From Trueperella bernardiae (lineage in GTDB: Bacteria > Actinomycetota > Actinomycetes > Actinomycetales > Actinomycetaceae): 64,000 nt of DNA. The stretch is from assembly GCF_001469025.1 (NCBI RefSeq), contig NZ_LNIZ01000004.1, positions 62,001 to 126,000 of the forward strand, given 5' to 3'. The translations under genes and the position numbers were made by a program. How positions within the stretch are numbered: position 1 is the stretch's first letter; every line of letters starts with the position of its first letter. Shown piece by piece: positions 17,379-27,061 of the stretch. Below the pieces are notes generated by a model. The model did no database searches. It was not told where the DNA came from and was given only the letters and a program-made list of their open reading frames with translations.

Positions 17379-18746
17379 ATGTCCGCATTCGATTCCCAGG
17401 GTCCCCGGTACGGGCAGTACGGCGATGACCAGCCGCAGATCCACCAGCGCGTCGAACCGTGGCGCACGGTCATCCCGATGCACCCGCTGGGAGTGGGCGA
17501 AACGCTCGATGCCACCATGCGCCTCCTGCGCTTCAACCCCGTGCCCTTCATCGTATTCCCGATCGTGGTCAACCTCGTGGTCGCCGCGCTCGAGGTGCTG
17601 CTCTCGCTGGCCTTCGGTCAGTTGGTCTCACGTGAGGTGGTGGGGGCCACCAACCTGACGCTCTATGCCCTGACCGTCGCAATCATCTACTTCTTCGCCA
17701 ACATGCTCGTGCTGGTCGCGGGCACGCGGGTCACCTTGGCGTCGGTGCGCGGCCAAAAACTGTCGCTGTCCGAAACCTTGGCCCTCGCACGAGCCGGCCT
17801 GGGCAAGATCGCTCTGCGCATGATCGTCCTGGCGCTTTTCGCCATCGCCGCCGGCGTCGTGGTAGTCCTCATCTTTGCCGCGGTCATCAGCGGGCTCGCC
17901 CTCAGCGCCTTCAGCTTCGCGGACTCGTCGGGCACAACGATCACGTTCATGATCCTGTCATTCCTCGTCTACGTCGTCGCGGTCTTCCTGCTGGTCTACC
18001 GCTTCTCGGTGGCGGTTCCTGCCTTGGTTGCTGAGGACATCGGGCCGGCCGAGGCAATCGGGCGCTCCTGGCGTCTCACCCAGGGCTCGCTTGGCTACTT
18101 CGCTGGCCTGTACATCACCCTCAGCATCATTATGTCGGTCCTTTCCGGGGTGCTCGGCATCGTTTTCGGCCTGGTCGTCGGCGGTGTTTTCAGCAACTCC
18201 GGAGATATCGTGGCCGCCACGGCCGGCAGCGCGGTGAGCATCCTCTTCACGCTCCTCATCTCAGCCCTGCTGGTGCCGATCTCCATGGCACTGATCAACC
18301 TCATTTACGTCAACATGCGGATGAAGCGGGAGAACTTCCATCAGGAGTTCTTGTACGGCGCCGGTCAGGCAGCCGGCCCCGGCGCCTTCAGCCAGCCGAA
18401 CCAGTACAGCCAGCACAACCGATACGACCAGTACGGGCCTCAGGCTGGATACACCCCGCCCGTGTACGGTAACGACTCCGGTCAGGCCGGTGACGGCCAG
18501 AGTGGCCAGGGTTACGGCCAGTCTTACGGCCACAACGGCCAGAGCTACGGTCAGGGTGACGGCACGCAGTACGGCCAGTCTTACGGCTACAATGGCCAGA
18601 CTTACGGCTATGGCCAGGCGGGTCAGTACGGCCAGCCGGGTCAATACGGTCAGCAGAGCCAGTACGGTCAGCAGGGACAGGATACCGAGTCCGGCAAGGA
18701 CACCCCCGGCGAGCGCCCGAGCTGGTATGGAGATTTTGAGAAGTGA
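17379..18746 (+). CDS. Polytopic membrane protein with a Tyr/Gly/Gln-rich tail
   Basis: The first 320 residues resemble the glycerophosphoryl-diester-phosphodiesterase membrane-domain-like proteins of actinobacteria. They open with a conserved IPMHPLGVGETLDATMRLLRFNP segment followed by about six hydrophobic helices. No catalytic residues are seen, so it is probably not an enzyme. From about residue 325 to 455 the protein is a low-complexity cytoplasmic tail rich in Tyr, Gly, Gln and Ser, with repeats like YGQSYGYNGQ and QYGQQ. It is the first gene of a tightly packed series (DUF4129, DUF4350, MoxR, DUF58) and overlaps the next start by four bases (GTGA). Its function is unknown; assembly or scaffolding of the MoxR system is inference. 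Confidence 0.8.
   Translation: MSAFDSQGPRYGQYGDDQPQIHQRVEPWRTVIPMHPLGVGETLDATMRLLRFNPVPFIVFPIVVNLVVAALEVLLSLAFGQLVSREVVGATNLTLYALTVAIIYFFANMLVLVAGTRVTLASVRGQKLSLSETLALARAGLGKIALRMIVLALFAIAAGVVVVLIFAAVISGLALSAFSFADSSGTTITFMILSFLVYVVAVFLLVYRFSVAVPALVAEDIGPAEAIGRSWRLTQGSLGYFAGLYITLSIIMSVLSGVLGIVFGLVVGGVFSNSGDIVAATAGSAVSILFTLLISALLVPISMALINLIYVNMRMKRENFHQEFLYGAGQAAGPGAFSQPNQYSQHNRYDQYGPQAGYTPPVYGNDSGQAGDGQSGQGYGQSYGHNGQSYGQGDGTQYGQSYGYNGQTYGYGQAGQYGQPGQYGQQSQYGQQGQDTESGKDTPGERPSWYGDFEK
18490..18690 (+). repeat. Degenerate tandem coding repeats in the membrane-protein tail
   Basis: Units such as GGCCAGTCTTACGGC and CAGTACGGTCAGCAG recur at 12-30 base intervals and encode Gly-Gln-Ser-Tyr-Gly and Gln-Tyr-Gly-Gln repeats. 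Such tracts can change length by slippage or recombination. The copies are imperfect and in frame. Confidence 0.75.
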
Positions 18747-19354
18747 CCTTCGTTCCCTTCACCCCGGATGCGGACACCGCTCAGCAACTAGCGGAGGCCG
18801 AGCTGTCGAAGGCGATGTATGACCACTCGCCCAGCCTCCTCTCGCGCTTCTTGCAATGGTTGTTTGAGCGGCTCAACATCGTGGTGAACGAGCTCAACCC
18901 GGGTGAGGGCGGGGCGGGGAACCTCGTGGTCATCATCGGACTGGCCCTGTTCGTGGTGGCTGTCATCGTCTTTGCTTACCGCCGCTCGCGGGCCAGTAGC
19001 GCACCGGCTTCTCGCGAGCGCGAGCAGCTCTTTGATGATGACCGCACGTCTGCCGAATTGTTCAAGGCGGCCGACCGGGCCGAGCAGGCGGGGGATCTCA
19101 ACCTCGCCGTCGTCGAACGTTTCCGCGCAATCATGCGTCTGCTTGACGAGCGCGAGCTCATCCACGTGGTGCCGGGAATGACTGCCCAGGAGGCGGCTGA
19201 GGCCGGCTCACGCAAGCTCGGGCACATCGATGAGTTCTCGGCGGGCGCCCAGCTTTTCAATGACGTCTACTACTGGCACCACCAGGCTACGGCGGCGGAC
19301 GTGGAGTCGGTCCACCGCCTGCACCGCGTAGCCGCGCGCGAGGTGGTCGTATGA
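18743..19354 (+). CDS. DUF4129 domain protein
   Basis: A 203-residue single-pass membrane protein of the DUF4129 family. Members occur next to MoxR and DUF58 genes and have no assigned activity. It starts TFVPFTPDADTAQQLAEAEL and has an N-terminal LLSRFLQWLFERLNIVV amphipathic segment and one membrane helix near residues 54-74 (GNLVVIIGLALFVVAVIVFAYRR cut short here). The cytoplasmic DUF4129 helical domain follows (FKAADRAEQAGDLNLAVVERFRAIMR). The GTG start overlaps the preceding stop (GTGA), and its own stop overlaps the next ATG (ATGA), so translation is coupled on both sides. Confidence 0.85.
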   Translation: MTFVPFTPDADTAQQLAEAELSKAMYDHSPSLLSRFLQWLFERLNIVVNELNPGEGGAGNLVVIIGLALFVVAVIVFAYRRSRASSAPASREREQLFDDDRTSAELFKAADRAEQAGDLNLAVVERFRAIMRLLDERELIHVVPGMTAQEAAEAGSRKLGHIDEFSAGAQLFNDVYYWHHQATAADVESVHRLHRVAAREVVV

Positions 19355-20443
19355 GCGTGTCGGCACCAAAGCGATCTCGCACGGGTATCCTTCTGTCGCT
19401 CATCGCGGTGCTCGCGCTCGCGGTCATAGCCTTGGTCGACATCCCGCAGCAGGGCGAGCCCTACTCCCCCACGTCCACTGCCTCCACGGGCACGCGCGCC
19501 CTGGCCCAGATCCTCAAGAATCATGGGGTGGACGTGTCCGAGGTGAGCCCGCTAGAGGCGATGGACTCAGCGGACACCGACACCACGCTGGTGATCGACC
19601 CCAGTTTCTACGCCCCCACCGAGGTGACCGAGGACCTGGTGAATTCCCGGGCCACCATCGTGGTCCTCGGGGACTCCTCCAGCATGTACGATTTCGGCTT
19701 CGAGGGTTACACGGAGAGTTTCCCGCCGATCCCGGTGGCCGCGAAGTGTCAAGACCCGGATGCGCAGGAGGCGCGCGGGATCAGCCCCCTCTCCCTCGCT
19801 TTCAGACCAGACCGGGAGAGGGACGTGACGGGTTGCTTCCCCCAGCTCGGCGGTTACGGCTGGGTGCAGTTCACCTCCAACCCGAAGATCTCCCTAATTC
19901 TCGATCCGACCTTCCTCACGAACGAATACCTGGCCGACCACGGCAACGCCGCCTTCGCCATGCGCAAGCTCGGCACCCAGCCGAAGGTCTTGTGGGTGAG
20001 TGGCGATTACTGGGAATCCGAGATGCGGACCACGCCGCAGTGGGCGGGCCTGCCCACCTGGTTCTACCCCCTCCTCGTTGGCCTGGTACTCACGGCCCTG
20101 TGGTGGGCGTTCTACCGCGGGCGCCGCTTCGGAAAGCTCGTAGCTGAGCCCATGCCCGTCGTCGTGCCTGCCTCCGAGGCCGACGCCGGCCGCGGCCAGC
20201 TCTACCACCGCGGGCGGGCCACCGAGCACGCAGCCCGTGCCCTGCGCGCCGGAACGATCTCGCGCGTGGCGCGCGGGCGCCTGAGTCCGACCTCGCCGCG
20301 CGAGGTGGTCGTGGACGTGCTCGCCCGGGTCAGCGGGCGCGATCCGTCCGCGATTGACGCCCTGTTCTACTCTCTCCCCATCACGTCCGACGCCGACCTG
20401 TCGAGGCTGGCTGACCAGCTCGATGAATTCGAAAGGGAAATCA

Positions 20444-20454
<11 letters not shown>
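19351..20454 (+). CDS. DUF4350 domain membrane protein
   Basis: A 367-residue protein with an N-terminal membrane helix (residues 12-32), an extracytoplasmic DUF4350 domain and a second membrane helix near residue 240 (WFYPLLVGLVLTALWWAFY). A basic cytoplasmic tail follows. The DUF4350 signature STASTGTRALAQILKNHGV is clear; such domains resemble GATase-like folds but lack a demonstrated activity. The homologous mycobacterial locus has the same neighbours (DUF4350, MoxR, DUF58, SpoIIM, RDD). It begins by ATGA overlap with the DUF4129 gene and ends 11 bases inside the MoxR gene. Confidence 0.85.
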
Positions 20455-21621
<1,167 letters not shown>

Positions 21622-21622
<1 letters not shown>

Positions 21623-22902
21623 TGTTCATTCGCCTTCCCGCCGTGGTCTGCTCCGTGCTCGGCATCGTGTTCGGGGTGGCGACCCGCGACGCCGGCATCG
21701 CGGTGCTGATCACCATCGTGTTGGTGTTCCTCGTGTTGCTCGACGCCGCGCTCGCGCCCAACCCGTCGGTCCTCGTGGCCGACCGGAACGGGGATGATTC
21801 GGTGCGTGTGGGCGACGAGGCGGCCGCCACGCTCACCCTCACGAACCCGTCCGGGCGCAAGATCTCGGGCATGTTCCGGGATGCGTGGCCGCCGTCGGCG
21901 AACGTTTCCCCCTCGCGCCACGGTTTCCGTCTGAGGCCGCGCAGCGAGGCTATCTTCGATTCCTCGCTGCGCCCCGAACGGCGCGGCACGATCCACTCCT
22001 CCACGGTCACGGTGCGCACGTTCGGCCCGCTGGGCCTGGCCGGTCGGCAGAAGTCCGCCCCCACGTCCTGGCAAATCCACGTGCTACCGCCGTTCGTCTC
22101 GCGGCGCCACATCCCCTCGCGGGTGCGGCAGTTGCGCGAACTCGATGGGCGCTCCCTCCTCCTCACTCGCGGCGAGGGCACCGAGTTTGACTCCCTGCGC
22201 GAATACGTGGCCGGCGACGACGTCCGAGCCATCGACTGGCGCTCCACGGCCCGCCTCGGTGAGACCGTGGTGCGCACATGGCGCCCCGAACGTGACAGGC
22301 ACGTGGTCATTGTTCTCGACGCCGGCCGTGGCGGCGCCCTGCGCGTGGCGGAAGGTCCTGCCTTCGACACGTTCATCGAGGCGGCGCTCTTGCAGTCGGC
22401 GATCGCGCAGCGAGCGGGCGACCGTGTGTCGGTCATCGCCATGGACGATCAGCTGAGGGCGCGGCTGGCCTTAGAGCACACGAAGACGATCACGCACAAG
22501 GTGGCCCAGACCCTGGCCGACATCGAGCCGAGCTTGCACGCCACCGACTGGGCCTCGCTGCCGGCCTACATTTCGCAGATCTCGAAGCGGCCCGCGTTCG
22601 TGGTCATCGCTACCACGATCGGCGGTGGCACGCTCTCCTCCGGGCTGGTCGACGTCCTGCCCACCCTCAAGCGCACCCACACCGTGCTCGTCGCCTCGGT
22701 TCACACGGGCGATCCGGAGCGGGAAGAGGAGGTGGGTGCCATCTACGAGCTCGCGGCTCACGAGCGCTCCCAGATCGAGGAGAACAACCTGGCCCGGTCC
22801 CTCGAGCGCGCGGGTGCGAAGGTGGTGCGCTCGGACGCGGAGGGCCTGCCCGTGGCGGTGGTGGATACCTACATGAGCCTCAAGGCCCGGGGTCTGCTCT
22901 AG
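21622..22902 (+). CDS. DUF58 (vWA-like) membrane protein
   Basis: A 426-residue DUF58 protein, the usual partner of MoxR ATPases. The N-terminus has two membrane segments (PAVVCSVLGIVFGVATRDAG and IAVLITIVLVFLVLLDAAL). The DUF58 signature EGTEFDSLREYVAGDDVRAI lies near residue 190, followed by IDWRSTARLG. The following vWA-like region has VIVLDAGRGGA in place of the canonical DxSxS metal site, as seen in the mycobacterial relative. The role is inferred only by association: cell envelope stability or complex assembly with MoxR. It ends the plus-strand operon. Confidence 0.88.
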
Positions 22903-22963
22903 TCCGGTCTGTTCCAGTCGACAACTTCTTCTCACCACCAGCCGGGCCTCAGGCCACCCTCGG

Positions 22964-23926
22964 CTAGGCAGCGTAGCGGACCAGGTCCTTCTCCTTAGGT
23001 TCGCCGCGACCGAAGGCGTAGACCCAGATCCAGAAGGCCGCGAGCACGCCCGCGCCGATCGCGACCTTCACACCCCAATGCAGGTAGGACGGGGTCACGA
23101 AGCCTTCTAGCAGGGCCGAGATGAAGAGCACGCCCACCAGCCCGAAGCCGACGAACATGGCCTGTTTACCCTCGACGGCAAGCGCCTGCAGGCGGGGCCG
23201 GCCGCCTGGCACCAGCATCGTCCAGAAGAGCTTGAGCCCGGCGCCACCGGCCACGAAGATCGCAGTCAGCTCGAGCAGACCGTGGGGCAAGATGAGCTGG
23301 AAGAAGATCGGCAGGAGCCCGAAGTAGTCGAGGATCGCGCCCGCCTGCCCCACTGACACGGCGTTGGTGGCGAGCACGTAAACAGGGAAAACGCCCGTGA
23401 TGCCCCCGCCCACGGCCTGCAGCGCAATCCACGCATTGTTAGTCCACACCATCGCCCCGAACTGAGTGCCGGAATACTCGCGGTAGTAGGCGGCGAAGGA
23501 CTCGTCAGCGTACGAGCGCAACAGCTCGTAGGGTCCGAGCTGGAAGATCTCGTTGGGGTACATACGGAAATAGACGATGACGATCGCGGCGATCGCCACT
23601 GCCGCGATCGTCACGGCGTGTGCCCACCAGCGGATCCGGTAGAAGGCGTGCGGGAGGGTGGAGGTCAGGGCGTGACCGAGCGAGCGCAGGTTTGCGCCCC
23701 GGATCTCGGTCAGGCGGGCCCGGGCGGCGCCAACGGTGGCAGAGAGCGTGAGAATGAGGTCGGCGTCGGGGGCCTGCGTGCGGATGGTGGCCAGGTGGGC
23801 GGCGGAGGCCTGGTAGAGGCGCACGAACTCGTCGGCTTCCGGGCCGGTCAGACGCGGCCGGGCCGTCAGTTCGTCGAGGCGCTCCCACTGGGCCTGGTGC
23901 GCTTTGGCAAAAGCTAGACTCTCCAC
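22964..23926 (-). CDS. SpoIIM-like (DUF95) membrane protein
   Basis: A 320-residue polytopic membrane protein related to stage II sporulation protein M. Non-sporulating actinobacteria keep it beside RDD and MoxR genes. An N-terminal soluble helical part (AFAKAHQAQWERLDELTARPRLTGPEADEF cut here) precedes about five membrane helices from residue 100 on. The start is uncertain: the GTG at 23926 gives the family-like N-terminus, while a TTG at 23944 would add six residues. It faces the RDD gene across a spacer of about 50 bases and converges with DUF58. The activity is unknown. Confidence 0.82.
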   Translation of the reverse strand: MESLAFAKAHQAQWERLDELTARPRLTGPEADEFVRLYQASAAHLATIRTQAPDADLILTLSATVGAARARLTEIRGANLRSLGHALTSTLPHAFYRIRWWAHAVTIAAVAIAAIVIVYFRMYPNEIFQLGPYELLRSYADESFAAYYREYSGTQFGAMVWTNNAWIALQAVGGGITGVFPVYVLATNAVSVGQAGAILDYFGLLPIFFQLILPHGLLELTAIFVAGGAGLKLFWTMLVPGGRPRLQALAVEGKQAMFVGFGLVGVLFISALLEGFVTPSYLHWGVKVAIGAGVLAAFWIWVYAFGRGEPKEKDLVRYAA

Positions 23927-23963
23927 ACTCCAAGGGTGCCACAAATGGGGCGCGGGTTGCAGG

Positions 23964-23969
23964 TAGGCT
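23964..23969 (+). promoter_or_regulatory. TAGGCT box seven bases before the RDD gene
   Basis: TAGGCT fits TANNNT and would place transcription at the GTG start. However, a GGAGG lies between it and the start, so ordinary initiation is also possible. Confidence 0.25.
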
Positions 23970-23976
23970 TGGAGGC

Positions 23977-24795
23977 GTGGCAGAACACAGCATCATCACG
24001 GGCGAGGGAGTCGAGCTCGAGCTCCCCGCCGCGACCGTGCTTTCGCGCATCGTCAGCGGGCTCATCGACTACGGCCTCATTGTCATCGCCTACGTCGTCC
24101 TCATCTTCAGCCTGGCCAACACATTCCCCACTTTCAACGGGGCGCAGGTGGCCACGATCGTGGTGTCCGTGACCGCCGTCTTGTTCTGGCTTCTGCCCGC
24201 GCTTGTCACGACTACCTCCAACGGGCGCTCGCTCGGCAAGCTCGTCACCCGCACGCGCGTGGTACGGCTCGACGGTGGCACGATCACCGCCAACCAGGCC
24301 TTCATTCGGGCCACGGCCGGGATCCTCGAAGTGTTCGTCGCGTTCGGCGCGATCGCCACGATCACCAGTTTTATCACGAAGAACAGCCAACGGCTGGGCG
24401 ACATGCTGGCAGGCACGTACGTGGTGCGCTGGCCGTCGCGCAGCGACTGGGAGCCGAAGGTCTCCATGCCGCAGGGCCTGGCCGCCTGGGCCGGGGTCGC
24501 CCAAACGCGCGCGCTGCCCACGGGCCTGTCCCTCAATATCGCCGATTTCCTCAAGGGCCGCGAGCGCCTCACCCCGCAGGCCCGCCAAGCCCAGGCGCGT
24601 GCGCTGGCGGCCGCGTGCGAGAAGTACGTCTCTCCCCCGCCCCCGTGGGGCACGCCGGCCGAGGCCTTCATTGAGGCCGTCACTGTCATCCGTTATGACG
24701 TTGAACGCCGCCGCTACACCGAGGTCACCGAGCGCCGCCAACGGTTGGGCACCCGCGTGGCGGAAATCCCTTACGGCCTGGGCGAATCAGCCTAG
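23977..24795 (+). CDS. RDD family membrane protein
   Basis: A 272-residue protein with the RDD domain, a membrane module of uncertain function sometimes linked to transport. The N-terminal part has the family's ELPAATVLSRIVSGLIDYG (Arg and Asp motif), then two membrane helices. NGRSLGKLVTRTRVV and QRLGDMLAGTYVVR close the domain near residue 155. A hydrophilic C-terminal extension of about 120 residues follows, partly rich in Ala/Arg. The GTG at 23977 follows GGAGG at a short one-base spacing. Its stop codon overlaps the stop of the convergent metallopeptidase-like gene in the tetranucleotide CTAG. Confidence 0.88.
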   Translation: MAEHSIITGEGVELELPAATVLSRIVSGLIDYGLIVIAYVVLIFSLANTFPTFNGAQVATIVVSVTAVLFWLLPALVTTTSNGRSLGKLVTRTRVVRLDGGTITANQAFIRATAGILEVFVAFGAIATITSFITKNSQRLGDMLAGTYVVRWPSRSDWEPKVSMPQGLAAWAGVAQTRALPTGLSLNIADFLKGRERLTPQARQAQARALAAACEKYVSPPPPWGTPAEAFIEAVTVIRYDVERRRYTEVTERRQRLGTRVAEIPYGLGESA

Positions 24796-25214
24796 CCGTA
24801 GTAGTAGTCGATGTCCTCCGGGTAGCAGTCGAGGGCGCTGGCGAGCTGGCTGGTGACAACGTCGTGGATGAAGAGCCGCGGATCGGGCTCGCGGCGCATT
24901 TGCTCGAGGATCGGCATCCGATAGAAGATGAGGCGCCCGTGGATCTTCGCGGGCCGCTCGAAGGGCAGGAAGCGTGCGAGCGGCACGCCGTCTTCCCAGG
25001 GAGCCGGGTCCTGGCCGGGCACGTCCATGACCGCGAAGTCGAAGCGGTCCATTTTAGCCCCGAGTGTGCGGCGGTAGGAGCCGAGTTCCCAGGCGAGGAG
25101 ATCGTCGAATTCGTCGGCGCGGGTACGCCAGGCGGGGATGGAGGCGGGCAGGATGGGGCAGCGGGGGCCGCGGCCGTGGCGGTCGCGGCGTCGGGCGGAT
25201 GCGGGGAAGACCAT
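24792..25214 (-). CDS. Metallopeptidase-family (zincin-like, PF06262 type) protein lacking HExxH
   Basis: The 140-residue sequence fits the small metallopeptidase-family proteins found beside DUF3499 and whiB in actinobacteria. It has a FDDLLAWELGSY segment, DFAVMDVPGQDPAPWEDGVPLARF and a C-terminal DVVTSQLASALDCYPEDID. In the catalytic family this last region is HExxHxxG; here the first position reads IHDVVTSQLAS, so the zinc-binding helix is lost. This is also true of many actinobacterial members. A non-enzymatic or structural role is inferred. It is divergent from DUF3499 across 56 bases. Confidence 0.72.
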   Translation of the reverse strand: MVFPASARRRDRHGRGPRCPILPASIPAWRTRADEFDDLLAWELGSYRRTLGAKMDRFDFAVMDVPGQDPAPWEDGVPLARFLPFERPAKIHGRLIFYRMPILEQMRREPDPRLFIHDVVTSQLASALDCYPEDIDYYYG

Positions 25215-25270
25215 GAACCTACCCTAACGCCTCTGCCGCGGGGCACGGGGATGCGACTAAGGTAGGAGCC

Positions 25271-25699
25271 GTGAGTCTTCGAAAGTGTTCCCGCGTTGGT
25301 TGCCAGCAGCCGGCAGTTGCCACCATGACGTACGGCTATCGCGAGGCCACGGCCGTGATCGGCCCGCTGTCGCCGGTGCCGTTGCAGGGCGCTTTTGACC
25401 TGTGCAAGGATCATGCCAATCACGTGACCGCGCCAGTGGGCTGGCAGATGGTTCGCCTCCAGACGGAGTTTGAGGAGGCGCCGCCCTCCACTGACGACCT
25501 GCTCGCCCTCGCTGACGCCATCCGCGAGGCCTCTCGCCGCGACGTGCCGCCGCCCAAGCCGGCCCAGCGTGAGATCCGCCGGCCCGCCGCCGACGTCTCC
25601 ACTCGGCCCCACCCGCGCCCGCGCCTCACGCTGATCGACGGCGGGGATAACGACGACCGCGCCACCGACGCCGACCGCCCCAGCGACGACGCCCGCTAG
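25271..25699 (+). CDS. DUF3499 family protein
   Basis: A 142-residue actinobacterial protein of unknown function. The N-terminal half holds the conserved RKCSRVGCQQPAVATMTYGY and a second CKDH pair (LCKDHANHVTAPVGWQMVRL), which look like a zinc-binding site of CxxxxC plus CxxH type. The C-terminal half is Pro/Arg/Asp-rich and probably disordered. The GTG at 25271 follows GTAGGAGCC, a good ribosome binding site. It is convergent with the DUF5719-like gene, 12 bases away. Confidence 0.88.
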   Translation: MSLRKCSRVGCQQPAVATMTYGYREATAVIGPLSPVPLQGAFDLCKDHANHVTAPVGWQMVRLQTEFEEAPPSTDDLLALADAIREASRRDVPPPKPAQREIRRPAADVSTRPHPRPRLTLIDGGDNDDRATDADRPSDDAR

Positions 25700-25711
25700 C
25701 GCCGGCCGCGC

Positions 25712-27061
25712 CTAGTTGGCGATGGTGAGCCGCACGGCCTGGCTGGTGGTGGAGTCCTGGGTGAGTGCCATCCAGGCGATCCCCGTGTCCGTGTGTAGGA
25801 GCGCGGCGCCGTACATTGGCTGGTCGGCCTCGAGCGTGACGTAGTGGGCCTCGGCCGGAATCTCCACGCTCGCGATCTCGTCAACGTTCAGCACTTGGCT
25901 ATCGAGTTGCGCGCCGTCGACGTCATAACTCGTCCAGCGTGCCTGCCCGCTGCCGTTCAGCACTAGCGTGCCCGCGTGGGGGCCGGCGGCGATGCCCCCG
26001 GCTGTCACGGGTTCGCGGCCGGCGAGCCAGGCGACGTCCACGCCGTCGTCGCCGGAACGAGTAAGCGAAACCCCCACCGCGACGTCGGCCCTGGCGCTGA
26101 CCCGCACACCGTAGGAGCCGGGTGCGAGGCCGGCGAGGGAGAGGTCGAGCACGGACTGGGGCGCCACCTCCACGCCCTGCGCGCCGTCGAGCGGGCGCTC
26201 CTCCTCCCCGAGCGTGGCAACGTTGACGGTGGTCGGCTCGTCGTGGGGGTTGACGATGCGCAGGGCGGCGGTGGTGTCGGCGTCGACGACGACGCCCGGG
26301 ATGACCACGTCCGTGCCCGCGGCGGAGTCGGTGAGCATGTCGATGCCGGCGGGGGTGACGCCGTCGAGCTGGAGGACCTGCATGGCGGCTACGAAGGCGC
26401 CCGTGTCGGAGGAGAGCCGGATGGCGATGCGGGAGTCGGGCGGGATGAGGCCGGTGAGGTCGCGCGTGGCTTCGCCGCCGGCCTCGAGCGACAGGGTGGA
26501 CAGGCCCTGGATGTCGAGCTGGCCGGCCGAGGAGTAGACCGCGATGTCGATCGTGGTGGCGGTGGCCGAGGCGTTGCGGACCATGAGCGACAACCACGTG
26601 CCCACCTCGCTCGACCCGCCGACCAGCCACACGGTGTTCGCCGGCCACTCGCACGGGGCGGCGATGAGGCCGCGTGAGTCGCCGGCTTGGGCGGTCTGGA
26701 TGGAGGCGCCGGCCATCACGCCCTTGCCGCGTACCACCCCCACGGCCTGCCCGCCCGCGATCTGTGTGAGAACGCCGGTGAAGGGCGTGCTGTCGAAGGT
26801 GGCGGCCCCGTCGGACAAGACGCCGGCCCAAGAGCTCTTGCCCTCGACGACTTCGGACACGTTGATGCCGCCGGTGTTGGCGTCTTGGGCGTGAGCGTAG
26901 CATACGAGGCTGGCCTGGCTTGGTCCGGCCTGGCCCTGCGGCGCGGCCACGGTGGTGGGCGCGGCGGGCTGCGCGGCCGGCATCGCGGTGGCCAGGCCCG
27001 CGCCGGCGGCGAGCGCCAACACGCCCACCCCGCTCACGAGCGCCGCAAGTTCTTTCTTCAT
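25712..27061 (-). CDS. Secreted or membrane-anchored DUF5719-like protein
   Basis: The 449-residue product starts MKKELAALVSGVGVLALAAG, an N-terminal signal or anchor, followed by an Ala/Pro/Thr-rich linker. The rest is a beta-rich extracytoplasmic domain with segments such as VWLVGGSSEVGTWLSLMVRN and VVDADTTAALRIVNPHDEPT, as in the DUF5719 family found downstream of large actinobacterial membrane glycosyltransferases. The longer in-frame ORF reaching to 27946 is a shadow inside the glycosyltransferase gene. Its ATG overlaps the glycosyltransferase stop by four bases (ATGA), so the two are coupled and probably act together at the membrane. Function is unknown. Confidence 0.75.
   Translation of the reverse strand: MKKELAALVSGVGVLALAAGAGLATAMPAAQPAAPTTVAAPQGQAGPSQASLVCYAHAQDANTGGINVSEVVEGKSSWAGVLSDGAATFDSTPFTGVLTQIAGGQAVGVVRGKGVMAGASIQTAQAGDSRGLIAAPCEWPANTVWLVGGSSEVGTWLSLMVRNASATATTIDIAVYSSAGQLDIQGLSTLSLEAGGEATRDLTGLIPPDSRIAIRLSSDTGAFVAAMQVLQLDGVTPAGIDMLTDSAAGTDVVIPGVVVDADTTAALRIVNPHDEPTTVNVATLGEEERPLDGAQGVEVAPQSVLDLSLAGLAPGSYGVRVSARADVAVGVSLTRSGDDGVDVAWLAGREPVTAGGIAAGPHAGTLVLNGSGQARWTSYDVDGAQLDSQVLNVDEIASVEIPAEAHYVTLEADQPMYGAALLHTDTGIAWMALTQDSTTSQAVRLTIAN

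Noticed and set aside
18490-18690. Possible CRISPR-like or intergenic tandem repeat
   Set aside because: The repeats are imperfect, in frame and coding for a Gly/Gln/Tyr tail, with no spacer structure.
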